A DNA stretch of 52,392 nucleotides from an uncultured Schlesneria sp. (lineage in GTDB: Bacteria > Planctomycetota > Planctomycetia > Planctomycetales > Planctomycetaceae): positions 1 to 52,392 of the forward strand of contig CAIULL010000034.1 in assembly GCA_903899985.1 (NCBI GenBank), in the 5' to 3' direction. Below, piece by piece: positions 43,140-52,392 of the stretch; positions within the stretch are counted from its first letter, which is position 1; each line of letters begins with the position of its first letter. A program made the translations under genes and the position numbers. Under the pieces are notes generated by a model. That model was not told the DNA's origin and searched no databases. It saw nothing but the letters and a program-made list of their open reading frames with translations.

Positions 43140-44420
43140 TCAATCAACGTTAAAAATCGATTCCACGTTCCCGCGTAAGACCTGTCGCCCCAAGGCGAGG
43201 GCTTCCTCCTCGCTCCACCTTCGCGCAACCACGAAATCCTGAGCCAGAACTCGTGCCAGGCATTGGCGATACATGCTGAACTTCGGCCAGGCGAATTCAA
43301 GCTTGTACATGTCACTGTAGTAGCCGATCTGTTTATTACGCGGGACCGCCTGCAGTCGTGCCTTCGTGTCCAACTCGATGTACGCGGGGATATTCGAATA
43401 CCACCAATGGGCATTCGTCACGACGTTCGGGAAGATCCAGCTATAGCTGACCAGTTCCTGATTACTCGCCTGAGCGAGCACGGAAACAGGAAAGGTCACC
43501 TGGGGAAATGTATTGAACAGATCCTTGTACTGAATTAACGAGACTCGCTGGTCAAACAGGTCTTGTCCCTGAAAAACCCCTGTCGGATAGACACGCCGGT
43601 TGACGCCGATCATCAGGTCAAACGGAAGTTTGAACTCGGCACAGAATTCGGCGATCGTCCAGAAGATCCAGTTCTGACCAATCCCTTTTGATTCCGATTC
43701 AGGATCGAGGAATCCTGCACTAAACTGACGCTCGTCCTGATCGCCGCTTGTCGGCGTACGTGGCGCGAAACTTGGTGGCAGACTGATGGCACAGGCCTTG
43801 ACCCCATGCCGAACAAAGTGTTCAAACAATTTGCCAATGGCCTGCCGAATTTTTTCAGGACTGGTCGGTTCAATGCCTGTCGCCCGGGCCAATCGCTCAC
43901 GCACAGCAGGGTTGGTGAAGTGAAAGACAAGTTCGTCTGTTCTTAAGCACGGGATATACCGTTTCGTATCAAATCCGGTGAGCGGATCATCGAAATCATT
44001 CGTTAAGAAGACCCGTTCAATTCCCGACTGCTTCAGGCACTGATCTTCCCAGTCCTTTTCCGCCATCTTCGCTGCGGCGTTGTCGTAAAGCGACTCCCAG
44101 TTTGACGTGGTGATCCGCTCATCAGTGAATCCAAAAAACTTCCGGCATAATTCGACCAACCAGCTGACCTGAACGGTGTTGTCCAGATTTTTCAGTGATT
44201 CGACCAGACGCCCGACTTTTGTTTTCGGATCAAGCCCGGGCTCTTCGATGTGAGACTTGGGCATTCCCGATGAATGAGCCAATTCCGTGTAGTAATGGTA
44301 ACCCATGATGTCCGCCAGCGTTTTTGAGGCGGGAGAATGGGGATTGATGTGCGTGTGCGGATCGACCAGGACGATCTTCGTCAGTTCAGCGCACAACCGC
44401 TGCGCAAGCAACTCGGACAT
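43140..44420 (-). CDS. uronate-isomerase-like amidohydrolase-fold protein
   Basis: The 426-residue protein has the metal-site motif LVDPHTHINPHSP (residues 18-30) near its N terminus. Further motifs include GIERVFLTNDFDDPLTG and a WWYSN segment that resembles the metal/substrate region of uronate isomerases (UxaC family, amidohydrolase fold). The C-terminal part has GYYSDMYKLEFAWPKFSMYR, as in that family. Planctomycetes carry a divergent set of these proteins, so the sugar acid substrate is not certain. AGAGG lies six bases upstream of the ATG. It is 97 bases upstream of the phosphatase gene on the same strand and could share its promoter. Confidence 0.7.
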   Translation of the reverse strand: MSELLAQRLCAELTKIVLVDPHTHINPHSPASKTLADIMGYHYYTELAHSSGMPKSHIEEPGLDPKTKVGRLVESLKNLDNTVQVSWLVELCRKFFGFTDERITTSNWESLYDNAAAKMAEKDWEDQCLKQSGIERVFLTNDFDDPLTGFDTKRYIPCLRTDELVFHFTNPAVRERLARATGIEPTSPEKIRQAIGKLFEHFVRHGVKACAISLPPSFAPRTPTSGDQDERQFSAGFLDPESESKGIGQNWIFWTIAEFCAEFKLPFDLMIGVNRRVYPTGVFQGQDLFDQRVSLIQYKDLFNTFPQVTFPVSVLAQASNQELVSYSWIFPNVVTNAHWWYSNIPAYIELDTKARLQAVPRNKQIGYYSDMYKLEFAWPKFSMYRQCLARVLAQDFVVARRWSEEEALALGRQVLRGNVESIFNVD

Positions 44421-44698
44421 TGTATGCCTCTGTCATTCAACCATGTTAAAAAGGACTTTCAAAAGTCCCGGCAGTGTGGCATCTGGGTTCTCGGGATGCA
44501 AATCAAGCTCGGATCATGTGTCCGAATTTCACACAAAGTTGCAGAATTTTTCCTGGATCGAAATTCCGATCAGAGCTGACACCCGCCGCTTCGGGACTTC
44601 GAATTTCCAAAGCGGCTGAAACTGTTTTCGCTTGATTCTCACCTGAAATGAGGACATGCTGCATTAAGACCGCACTTCGTCGTTTACAAGGAATCGCC

Positions 44699-45244
44699 TT
44701 GAATCCCGCTGATTGTGACGAATTACATGAAATGTTTCTCCGATTAGGGATCGCAACTCTGCTCGGCGCAATTCTTGGGATTGATCGAGACCTGCATCGG
44801 AAGCCGGCGGGAATTCGTGTTTTGGCACTGGTGAGCATGGGAGCGGCAGCAATCTCGATGGTCAGCGTGATCGTCATGCCGGGTGACGAAACACACCCGG
44901 GTGATGGAGTTCTTCGTACTGTGCAAGGTGTCCTTTCCGGAATCGGATTCCTTGGAGCAGGGGTCATCATCCGAGCCCAGGGAAAAGATGAAGTTCACGG
45001 ACTGACGACCGCCGCATCGATCTGGGTGACCGCAATCCTCGGGATGATTTGCGGTCTGGGTCAATGGCGACTCGCCATTTGCGCATTTGGCCTGGCCTCG
45101 GGAATCCTGCTGGTGGGTCGCTGGGTCGAGTTGCAAGTGCTCCGCTTCGCTCCTGCGTCAGAATCGCTGCCTCCAAACGCCGGTGCGTTTCCGAATCCAG
45201 GTGCCATTCAAAGGCTGAGTGAATCGGGGTTTCCGGACGACTGA
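44699..45244 (+). CDS. MgtC/SapB family membrane protein
   Basis: The N-terminal half is a typical MgtC/SapB membrane domain: LRLGIATLLGAILGIDRDLHRKPAGIRVL, then GDGVLRTVQGVLSGIGFLGAGVI with the conserved Gly motifs, and LTTAASIWVTAILGMICGLG. The family is thought to be a helical bundle in the inner membrane; MgtC in enterobacteria is needed for growth at low magnesium. I chose the TTG at 44699 (181 residues) because AAGGA lies six bases upstream and homologues start about here. An ATG at 44648 is in frame but has no upstream site. The last 25 residues are hydrophilic. Confidence 0.8.
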   Translation: MNPADCDELHEMFLRLGIATLLGAILGIDRDLHRKPAGIRVLALVSMGAAAISMVSVIVMPGDETHPGDGVLRTVQGVLSGIGFLGAGVIIRAQGKDEVHGLTTAASIWVTAILGMICGLGQWRLAICAFGLASGILLVGRWVELQVLRFAPASESLPPNAGAFPNPGAIQRLSESGFPDD

Positions 45245-45307
45245 AGCACCCGTTTAAAGATTCTGTCAATTGTTACGTGTCCCATTCGATATCACAGGGG
45301 ATCCTCG

Positions 45308-46750
45308 ATGACTTCCGCAGCCAAAACTGAAGTTGACTCGAATTCATCGTCAATTCCCGACGCAAGCCAATCAAACAAGCCTCGCTCGCAACGTCGAGAG
45401 GACGGCAAGAAGCTTCGAGATACGGTTCCCAGGTCATCGCATGCGGTGTGGAAACCTCCCGTTGGCCGAGCCGACATCGTTGCGATGCTTGAAGAGTCAA
45501 ATCAGGATCGATTGCCGAACTTGATTCCGCTCCGCTACGCACGAATGCTGCAATCGCCCCTCGCGTTCCTGCGCGGGTCAGCAGCCATCATGGCCGCCGA
45601 CCTTGCAGGGCTGCCATCCACGAACATTCGCGTCCAGGTGTGTGGTGACTGCCATTTGCAGAACTTTGGCTGGTTTGCGACGCCTGAGCGAAACCTGATC
45701 TTTGACATCACTGACTTTGATGAAAGTCGTCGGGCCCCCTGGGAATGGGATATCAAGCGACTTGTGGCCAGCGTCGTCCTGGCGTCTCGTGAACTGAAAA
45801 ACCCAGCGTCGAAATCTGTCCAGGAACAATTGGGGCGAGCCACTGCAAAGTCTTATCGTGAACATCTGGCGTTGTTCGAAACAATGACACCACTCGAATT
45901 GTGGTATGTGAGACTGGACGCCACCGAATTAATGAATCGATCGACGGATATTGGCTCAAAAAATCGATGTCAGCAGATCATTGATGCCGCGCGTAAACGG
46001 ACGATGGACAAGTTGCTGCCAAAGATCACGCAACGAAATGACGACGACCAGTTGCGATTGAAAGACGATCCTCCGCTCATTTCTCATCCAACACAGTTTG
46101 ATCCATTATCGACGGAAATCCACGGCTTAATGCAGCAATATCGTGGCACATTATCGGATGAACGACGTGTGTTACTGGATCGTTATCGGATGGTTGATGT
46201 CGCCTATAAAGTTGTCGGGGTTGGAAGCGTGGGCTTACGATGCGGAATCGTTTTGATGCTCGATCCGGACAATTCGGCATTGGTTCTGCAAATTAAGGAA
46301 GCAAGGGCCAGTGTGCTGGAAAAGTTCGTTGGTAAAAGCGTACGAACGCACCATGGGCACCGCATCGTTCACGGCCAACGCTTGATGCAAGCCGCCAGCG
46401 ACCAATTTCTCGGCTGGGCCAATGACTCGGAAGGACGCAGCTATTACTTCCGACAATTGAGAGACATGAAGCTGTCGATCGGCATCGACCAGATGTCGAC
46501 TTCAGATTTGGAAGAGTATGCTCAATTGTGCGGCTGGGGACTCGCTCGAGCTCACGCCAAAGCAGGCGACGCATCAATGATTTCGGGGTATCTCGGCTCA
46601 GGGGAGTCCTTTGACGAGGCACTCGGCGAGTTCGGAATCGCCTACGCAGACCAATCGACAATCGATCATGAGACCCTGAAAGCAGCGGCCAAATCAGGTC
46701 GAATTCCCGTGGCGAAAGACACCGGATCAAAGAAAGGATCGTTTGATTGA
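45308..46750 (+). CDS. DUF2252 family protein
   Basis: The 480-residue protein belongs to the DUF2252 family, which has a protein-kinase-like fold. The visible signature is RYARMLQSPLAFLRGSAAIM, then VCGDCHLQNFGWF and the FDITDFDESRRAPWEWDIKRL segment (the Asp pairs resemble a kinase HxDxxxxN and D motif). The N-terminal 60 residues are hydrophilic and unlike the family. AGGGG lies upstream of the ATG. It follows the MgtC-like gene by 63 bases, so the two may be co-transcribed. The biochemical role of DUF2252 is not known, though a kinase-like activity has been proposed. Confidence 0.85.
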   Translation: MTSAAKTEVDSNSSSIPDASQSNKPRSQRREDGKKLRDTVPRSSHAVWKPPVGRADIVAMLEESNQDRLPNLIPLRYARMLQSPLAFLRGSAAIMAADLAGLPSTNIRVQVCGDCHLQNFGWFATPERNLIFDITDFDESRRAPWEWDIKRLVASVVLASRELKNPASKSVQEQLGRATAKSYREHLALFETMTPLELWYVRLDATELMNRSTDIGSKNRCQQIIDAARKRTMDKLLPKITQRNDDDQLRLKDDPPLISHPTQFDPLSTEIHGLMQQYRGTLSDERRVLLDRYRMVDVAYKVVGVGSVGLRCGIVLMLDPDNSALVLQIKEARASVLEKFVGKSVRTHHGHRIVHGQRLMQAASDQFLGWANDSEGRSYYFRQLRDMKLSIGIDQMSTSDLEEYAQLCGWGLARAHAKAGDASMISGYLGSGESFDEALGEFGIAYADQSTIDHETLKAAAKSGRIPVAKDTGSKKGSFD

Positions 46751-46957
46751 TTGAGAATTATCGAGCCAGCCCAAACTGAACAGCTTGACAAACCAACGTT
46801 TACCGATATGTTGGATTGTTGATGATCCGCCGGTTTTGCCCGCCTTCGTTCGCCACACTGTAATCATGCCTTATTTCATGCCTTCGTTTCTTGTCTGGAC
46901 CGACGATGCCTGGTTGATCGTAACAGACTGAAACTACATCCCTACTGGGAAGACCTC

Positions 46958-49477
46958 ATGAGAATACAAGCACTTTGCTCCAGCCATCGGTTGTCAGGTT
47001 CTCTCGCGTTGTGTTTGATCGCCGTGACAATTTCGACGCCGTCTCAAGCGGCGACCCCCAAAGGACTTGGAGATCCGGGACAGCTGGTCCAAATGCGGCT
47101 GGAACCAAATACTGACGGAAAAGGGGTCTTGCTTCGCGGCCGAGACGGGCGGCAACAACTGATTGCGACCGGAATCTACTCGTCCGGCCAGTTGCGGGAC
47201 CAGACCCGTCAAGTGCAGTACTCGGTGGAACCTGCTGGTGTCGTCCAGATTGACAACACGGGCCATATGACGCCGCTCAAAGACGGTAAGGCGATCATCA
47301 AAGCCATTGGCTCCGGTGTTACCGCAGAATTGCCGGTGGAGGTCACTGGTCTTTCCAATGATATTCCTGTGAACTTTCCCAATCAGATCACTCCCATTTT
47401 CACGAAGCTGAACTGCAATAGCGGCGGGTGTCACGGCAAGGCGAGCGGCCAAAACGGTTTCAAACTGTCACTTCTCGGGTTCTACCCGGAAGACGATCAT
47501 GAATTTCTCGTCAAAGAAGGACGCGGACGACGGATTTTCCCGCCGTCACCAAGCGAAAGCCTGTTGCTCACCAAACCCGTTGGCAAGTCACCACACGGTG
47601 GCGGAAAGCGAATGGAAGTTGATGGTTATGAATACAGACTGATCCACCGCTGGATTGAACAGGGTATGCCGTATGGGAACCCGTCTGACCCGGTTGTGAC
47701 CGGGATCAAATGCATCCCGGAAGGTCGTGTCATGGACCGCAGTGCCGAGCAACAGATCACCGTCATGGCGATTTACAGCGATGGCTCGACCGAAGATGTG
47801 ACGCGGATGGCTTTGTACGAGCCAAACGATCCGGAAATGGCAGAAGTCTCAGTCACCGGCCTGGTCAAAACGTTGGACCTGGCGGGTGAAGTCGCCATCA
47901 TGGCCCGCTATCAGGGTCAGGTTGCTGTCTTCCGATCGACCATTCCTCTGGGTGCCGAAATCGTCGCGAAACCCCCTGTCAAAAACTTCATTGACGAGGC
48001 TGTCATCGCCAAGCTGGATGTTCTTGGTATTCCGGCATCGCCTGTCTGCGACGATGGAACATTCTTGCGTCGAGTCTCGATCGATATCACTGGAACGCTT
48101 CCTACGGAAGCTGAAGTCTCGGCGTTTCTCGCAAACCCCGACAGCCAGAAGCGAGAAAAGGTGATCGATCAGCTTCTCGATTCGACCGCTTACGCTGACT
48201 ACTTCACCAACAAGTGGAACCTTGTCCTGCGAAACAAGAAACGAGCCAATGACCAGCTGGCACCAACCTATGGTTTTCACAAATGGATCTGGTCAAGTCT
48301 TTACGAGAACAAGCCTTATGATCAGTTCGTGCGAGAAATCCTGACCGCAACCGGCAATGCCGACGATAATCCTCCTGTCGCCTGGTATCGGGAAGTCGAT
48401 CAACCCAACGAGCAGGTCGAAGACGTTTCACAACTCTTCCTGGGTCTTCGAATTCAGTGTGCACGTTGTCACCATCATCCATTTGAGAAATGGAGTCAGG
48501 ACGATTACTACGGCATGGCCGCATTTTTCAGCCGGGTTGGTCGAAAAAACATTATCGGCGGCAACAACGCAATGCGCGACAAGCGAATCTTCGCCATCGA
48601 CAACCAGGGACCGGCTCAGTCACGTAATGAGCGGACTGGCAAAATGCTCGCTCCAACAGGACTGGGAAGTAAGCCTTACACGGTCACGCCAGAGGACGAC
48701 CCACGAGCTCTGCTGGCTGACTGGATGTCCGATCCACAAAATCCCTTCTTCGCCAAAGCTCTCGTGAACCGCTACTGGAAGCACTTCTTCAGTCGAGGAA
48801 TTGTCGAACCGGAAGACGATATGCGTGAGACCAATCCTCCGGCGAACCCCGAACTGCTGAATCGACTTTCACAGAATTTCATTGCCAGTAAGTTCGACAT
48901 CAAGAGCCTCGTTCGCACGATCTGCATGTCGTCGACGTATCAGCTCAGTTCGCTTCCTAACGAATACAACCTCAAGGACAAGCAAAACTTCTCACGTTAC
49001 TATCCAAAGCGATTGACGGCTGAAGTTCTGTACGATGCCTTCCATCAGGTCACTTCCACAAATCAGGCCTATAACGGACTGCCTGCCGGAACACGTGCAA
49101 TTCAACTTCCTGACGCCAGTGTTGGCCCATACTTCCTGAAGGTCTTTGGGCAACCACAGGCTGATACGGCTTGTGAGTGCGAGCGGTCCCAGGAAGCAAA
49201 TCTCGCTCAAAGCCTGCATCTGTTGAACAGCAGCGAAGTCCAGAACAAGATTTCGGACGGTAATGGCCGTGCTTCGAAATTCGCGAATGACAAAGAACGT
49301 TCAACAGAGTTCAAAATCAAGGAACTTTATCGCTGGGTCTACAGCCGTGAGCCTGATTCGGAAGAAATGCAGATTGCCACAGCCCATCTGGAAAAACATA
49401 AGGACAACCCGAAGCTCGCCTTCGAAGACATCGTGTGGGCGCTGATTAACTCGAAGGAGTTCCTCTTCAACCACTGA
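46958..49477 (+). CDS. secreted Big2/cytochrome-like/DUF1549/DUF1553 protein
   Basis: The 839-residue product has a signal peptide (to about residue 32) and GGGAAG upstream of the ATG. In order come: a bacterial Ig-like (Big2) domain near 60-130 (QVQYSVEPAGVVQIDNTGHMTPLKDGKAII), a cytochrome-like part with the atypical CX4CH motif NCNSGGCHGK (near 155), a second Ig-like part, DUF1549 (RRVSIDITGTLPTEAEV), a CXXCH in CARCHHHPFEKW, and DUF1553 to the end (ALVNRYWKHFF...NSKEFLFNH). These long forms are typical of Planctomycetes. It lies 145 bases upstream of the PPC-domain gene, an arrangement that often ends with a DUF1501 gene beyond the window. Confidence 0.9.
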   Translation: MRIQALCSSHRLSGSLALCLIAVTISTPSQAATPKGLGDPGQLVQMRLEPNTDGKGVLLRGRDGRQQLIATGIYSSGQLRDQTRQVQYSVEPAGVVQIDNTGHMTPLKDGKAIIKAIGSGVTAELPVEVTGLSNDIPVNFPNQITPIFTKLNCNSGGCHGKASGQNGFKLSLLGFYPEDDHEFLVKEGRGRRIFPPSPSESLLLTKPVGKSPHGGGKRMEVDGYEYRLIHRWIEQGMPYGNPSDPVVTGIKCIPEGRVMDRSAEQQITVMAIYSDGSTEDVTRMALYEPNDPEMAEVSVTGLVKTLDLAGEVAIMARYQGQVAVFRSTIPLGAEIVAKPPVKNFIDEAVIAKLDVLGIPASPVCDDGTFLRRVSIDITGTLPTEAEVSAFLANPDSQKREKVIDQLLDSTAYADYFTNKWNLVLRNKKRANDQLAPTYGFHKWIWSSLYENKPYDQFVREILTATGNADDNPPVAWYREVDQPNEQVEDVSQLFLGLRIQCARCHHHPFEKWSQDDYYGMAAFFSRVGRKNIIGGNNAMRDKRIFAIDNQGPAQSRNERTGKMLAPTGLGSKPYTVTPEDDPRALLADWMSDPQNPFFAKALVNRYWKHFFSRGIVEPEDDMRETNPPANPELLNRLSQNFIASKFDIKSLVRTICMSSTYQLSSLPNEYNLKDKQNFSRYYPKRLTAEVLYDAFHQVTSTNQAYNGLPAGTRAIQLPDASVGPYFLKVFGQPQADTACECERSQEANLAQSLHLLNSSEVQNKISDGNGRASKFANDKERSTEFKIKELYRWVYSREPDSEEMQIATAHLEKHKDNPKLAFEDIVWALINSKEFLFNH

Positions 49478-49621
49478 TGCCATTTTGCGTAATGGTTTTT
49501 TCCGAAATCAACCCGACGCGAAAGCAATGGACCTTTTCATGCCGACCAACGTCGCTGACATTCGCGTTGGCTCGGCATCCGAAGAACAATCCACCAGCGT
49601 CAGTTTTATGAAAGGCGAGAT

Positions 49622-52392
49622 ATGAAAGTCGTCGCCGTCTCTCTGTTGCGACAATCGCTGATCGCAATCGCCGTGCTGTTGCTGTTTGTTTCTGATTCTC
49701 GAGCTCAGCTTCCTTCAACTCGTTTGTCCGCCATCTTCCCGCCAGGGGCTCAGGTCGGGACGACTGTTGATGTCACGCTGACAAGCGGATTGGAACTGGA
49801 AGAGATTTCCAAACTTCTTTTCAATCATCCCGGTATCGTCGCCACGCCGAAAACTCAGGACGTCGGCGGTAAGCCTGTCGTCATTGCGAATCAATTCGCT
49901 GTCACCGTTGCAGCGGATGTCCCACCCGGCAACTACGAGATCCGCACGGTGGGATTCTTCGGAATCAGCAATCCGCGGACGTTTGTCGTTGGCGTAAAAA
50001 AAGAATTGAATGAAACCGAGCCGAATAATGCCCGCGAACAGGCGGTTGCGGTCGAAGTCAATCAGACGGTGAACGCCCGGATTAACGGGGCCACCGATGT
50101 CGATTGGTACAAATTCGCCGGCAAGGCAGGTCAACGAATTCTGATCGATTGTGTCGCGCGCAGGATCGACTCAAAGCTCGACGCCGCACTGGAGATCTAT
50201 AACACGTCGGGCAAGCGACTTGATTTCGCTCGTAAGAATCTTGTCAGTCAGGATGCGTTGATCGATTTGACATTGCCTGTCGATGGTGATTATCTCGTGA
50301 AGGTCTATGACTTCACGTATGCCGGCGGCGAAGACTACCTCTACCGTTTGACGATCTCAACGGGCCCCTACATCGATTACGTGATTCCGGCTGCCGGGCA
50401 ACCTGGTTCCAATTCGCAATACACCCTGTTTGGTCGCAATCTCCCTGGTGGACAACCTGCAGGCGTCGTCTCGCACGGCCGTCAATTAGAAAAACTGATC
50501 GTCAACATTCCGTTGCCGGTCGCGTCCGATCTACTGGACCCGAAACTGGCGCTGGAACCGTTTTCCGCCAGTATCGATGCTGTTCCATACGCCATCAATT
50601 CATCGACGGGGCCGTCGAACGTTGTCATGATCCAATTCAGCAATACAACACCGGCGGTTGAAATCGAACCAAACGACAAGGGATTGCAAGCCCAGAAGAT
50701 CGTCGTACCCGGCGAAATTGACGGGCAATTCCAGGCTCGAAACGACATCGATTGCTTCCAGTTCGAAGCCAAAGCAAAAGAATCGTACTGGATTGAAGTG
50801 ATTGCCCATCGAGCGGGAGCGGCCCTTGACCCGGTTGTTGTCATCGATCAGGTGAAGACCAATGATAAAGGTGAAGAGACTCTGACTCGAATCAGTGCCC
50901 TGGATGACGATCCAACGAATCCGCTGGCAAATCTTTTCGACACTTTAAGTGACGACAATGTCGTCAAGTTTGTGGCCCCTGCCGACGGCACCTTTCGCAT
51001 CACACTGCGCGAACGATACGGTAATTCGAAACAGGACCTGGGCGTTTACCGATTAATCGTACGCAAAGAGACGCCCGACTTTCGCGTGGTCGCCGTCGCC
51101 AGCGCCCTGACGCCACCGGGCCAGCGTCAGGCCACACCTTCCGGTATTACCCTTCGACGCGGAGATAATTTTCCCGTTCAGGTCGTGGTATTTCGACGAG
51201 ATGGTTTCGCAGGACCGATTACCGTTTCGGCCGAGGGACTTCCTCCTGGCGTCACCTGTCGCGACATCAGTATTGGAGTTGCCCCTCCTAATGGAATCCT
51301 CGTCTTCTCTTCGGCAGAAGATGCACCGGCATGGGCTGGAACGATTCGATTGGTCTCGAAGGCCCGAATTGATGATCCGATTGCCGCAGAAGCATTGACT
51401 GCCGCCCAGGCCACCGTGAAAGCGGCTTCAGACGCATTCGCCGCTGCGGACAAAGCGATTGCCAAGCCAACTGAGGAACTGACGAAAGCCAATGAAGCTC
51501 TCGCCGCCGCGAAAACAGAACTCGCTGCCAAGCCTGACGATGAAGGTCTGAAGAAGAAAGTGGCCGACGCGGAAGCGAAAGTGACTGCTGCGACCGCCGC
51601 ACTCAAAACAGTCACCGACGCTCATGCCGCTGCAGAACAGAAGGTGAACGAAACGAAGGCCGCCGCCCTTCAGGCAGAAACAGCGAAAAACGCCGCGGCT
51701 CGTGATGTCACTCACCCCGCCCGATATGGGACAATTGTCTGGGGCGCACCTCAACCGAATATCCCCGGTGATGCACGTCTCTCTGAGTCGATCGAGCTGT
51801 CTGTGATGGAAGAACCTTCGCCCTATCAGATCACGACGGACATCCACCGAGTCGAAGCGAATCACAACCGGCAGATCCTTGTCCCTGTCAAGGTCGCACG
51901 CCGAAATGGCTTCGATCAGCCAGTCAACATCACCGTACTGGGACAGCCACCTAACGCCCAGGTCGAAAACAAGCCGATTCCGAAAGAGAAGACCGACGAA
52001 GTATTCCGTCTCTTCATTCCGCCCAATGCCCCGGTTGGAACCTACGTCACATACCTGACCGGTCAGGCCGCTGTGTCGTATCGAAAGAATCCGGCCAAGG
52101 CCGACCGAACAAAGGCGGAGTTTACTGCGGCAGAGCAAGCCGCTAACGCCGCAGCGGAAGCATTAAAAACCGCCACTGCGACGAAGGACGCCGCAGTCAA
52201 GAAAGCGACAGATGATGCCGCGAATCTGAAAAAATTGACGGAAGCAAAACAACAAGCAGACAAGGCGCTTGCTGATGCTCAAGCCGCCGAAAAGGTGGCT
52301 TCAGAAGCAGTGAAAAACGCGGGCGATAACGCGGATGTCAAAGCGATCGCAGAAAAGAAACTGGTTGACTCTCAATCCGCAACCAAAGCTGC
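49622..52392 (+). CDS. secreted PPC-domain protein with coiled-coil inserts, 3' end cut off
   Basis: The reading frame opened by the ATG at 49622 (AAAGGCGAG upstream) stays open to the window end: 923 codons and part of another. It starts with a signal peptide (ending near SRAQ). The first 540 residues contain Ig-like strands and two PPC-type (pre-peptidase C-terminal) domains (NETEPNNAREQAVAV...DVDWYKFAGKAGQ; EIEPNDKGLQAQKI...DIDCFQFEAKAKE). Residues about 587-700 and 821-923 are Ala/Lys/Glu-rich, probable coiled coils, inserted after Ig-like modules. The C terminus is missing. Its position after a DUF1549/DUF1553 gene is typical. No enzyme domain is visible. Confidence 0.88.
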   Translation, partial: MKVVAVSLLRQSLIAIAVLLLFVSDSRAQLPSTRLSAIFPPGAQVGTTVDVTLTSGLELEEISKLLFNHPGIVATPKTQDVGGKPVVIANQFAVTVAADVPPGNYEIRTVGFFGISNPRTFVVGVKKELNETEPNNAREQAVAVEVNQTVNARINGATDVDWYKFAGKAGQRILIDCVARRIDSKLDAALEIYNTSGKRLDFARKNLVSQDALIDLTLPVDGDYLVKVYDFTYAGGEDYLYRLTISTGPYIDYVIPAAGQPGSNSQYTLFGRNLPGGQPAGVVSHGRQLEKLIVNIPLPVASDLLDPKLALEPFSASIDAVPYAINSSTGPSNVVMIQFSNTTPAVEIEPNDKGLQAQKIVVPGEIDGQFQARNDIDCFQFEAKAKESYWIEVIAHRAGAALDPVVVIDQVKTNDKGEETLTRISALDDDPTNPLANLFDTLSDDNVVKFVAPADGTFRITLRERYGNSKQDLGVYRLIVRKETPDFRVVAVASALTPPGQRQATPSGITLRRGDNFPVQVVVFRRDGFAGPITVSAEGLPPGVTCRDISIGVAPPNGILVFSSAEDAPAWAGTIRLVSKARIDDPIAAEALTAAQATVKAASDAFAAADKAIAKPTEELTKANEALAAAKTELAAKPDDEGLKKKVADAEAKVTAATAALKTVTDAHAAAEQKVNETKAAALQAETAKNAAARDVTHPARYGTIVWGAPQPNIPGDARLSESIELSVMEEPSPYQITTDIHRVEANHNRQILVPVKVARRNGFDQPVNITVLGQPPNAQVENKPIPKEKTDEVFRLFIPPNAPVGTYVTYLTGQAAVSYRKNPAKADRTKAEFTAAEQAANAAAEALKTATATKDAAVKKATDDAANLKKLTEAKQQADKALADAQAAEKVASEAVKNAGDNADVKAIAEKKLVDSQSATKA

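Noticed and set aside
1-52392. CRISPR arrays, tRNA and rRNA genes
   Set aside because: No regularly spaced identical repeats with unique spacers and no tRNA- or rRNA-like segments were seen by eye; covariance-model searches would be needed to exclude small RNAs.

Overview
The window looks like a chromosomal piece of a member of the Planctomycetota, probably class Planctomycetia. The evidence is the gene content: DUF1501 and DUF1549/DUF1553 secreted proteins in gene clusters, a CX4CH planctomycete cytochrome-like protein, a very long secreted protein with an LEPR-type N-terminal motif (LEPRRMLTA), PPC-domain proteins, a WD40-caspase fusion and an FHA-GAF-SpoIIE phosphatase. I could not fix the genus. 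Most genes carry signal peptides, so this is largely an envelope and secretome region. I found no tRNA, rRNA, CRISPR array or complete mobile element. Only the first 100 bases recall the end of an insertion sequence.

Layout. 1-5.5 kb (minus): a four-gene set of two beta-propeller proteins, a DUF1549/DUF1553 protein and a Tat-exported DUF1501 protein. 5.7-6.8 kb (plus): a secreted GH5-type glycosidase. 6.9-8.1 kb (minus): a multi-pass membrane protein and a small DUF971 protein. 8.3-14.8 kb (minus): a tightly spaced run of a WecA/MraY-type sugar-phosphate transferase, an O-antigen-ligase-like protein with a TPR-like tail, a DUF1573 protein and a lipoprotein joining a 5'-nucleotidase-like domain to a tetraheme cytochrome. 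14.9-16.7 kb (minus): a membrane-anchored HtrA-type protease with a zinc ribbon. 17.2-25 kb (plus): a proline-rich outer-membrane-like protein and the 1798-residue repeat protein, each followed by a strong terminator.

25.2-36.1 kb (minus) is the most unusual block. It holds a Tyr-rich secreted protein, a secreted WD40-caspase fusion, two secreted proteins sharing an undescribed C-terminal domain, a diheme cytochrome-like protein, and a MORN/YwqK-like protein. 36.7-40 kb holds two more Tyr-rich paralogues on either side of an ECF-type sigma factor that is translationally coupled to a putative membrane-bound regulator. All three Tyr-rich genes lie within 15 kb.

40.4-44.4 kb: a small membrane protein, a degenerate tandem-repeat array between convergent genes, the FHA-GAF-SpoIIE phosphatase and a uronate-isomerase-like protein. 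44.7-52.4 kb (plus): an MgtC/SapB membrane protein, a DUF2252 protein, an 839-residue Big2/DUF1549/DUF1553 protein and a PPC-domain protein cut by the window end.

Functions given are from recognised motifs and family knowledge. No database search was possible. The best candidates for undescribed biology are the Tyr-rich family with its sigma/regulator pair, the secreted caspase neighbourhood with its paired proteins, and the higher-order repeat structure of the LEPR protein.
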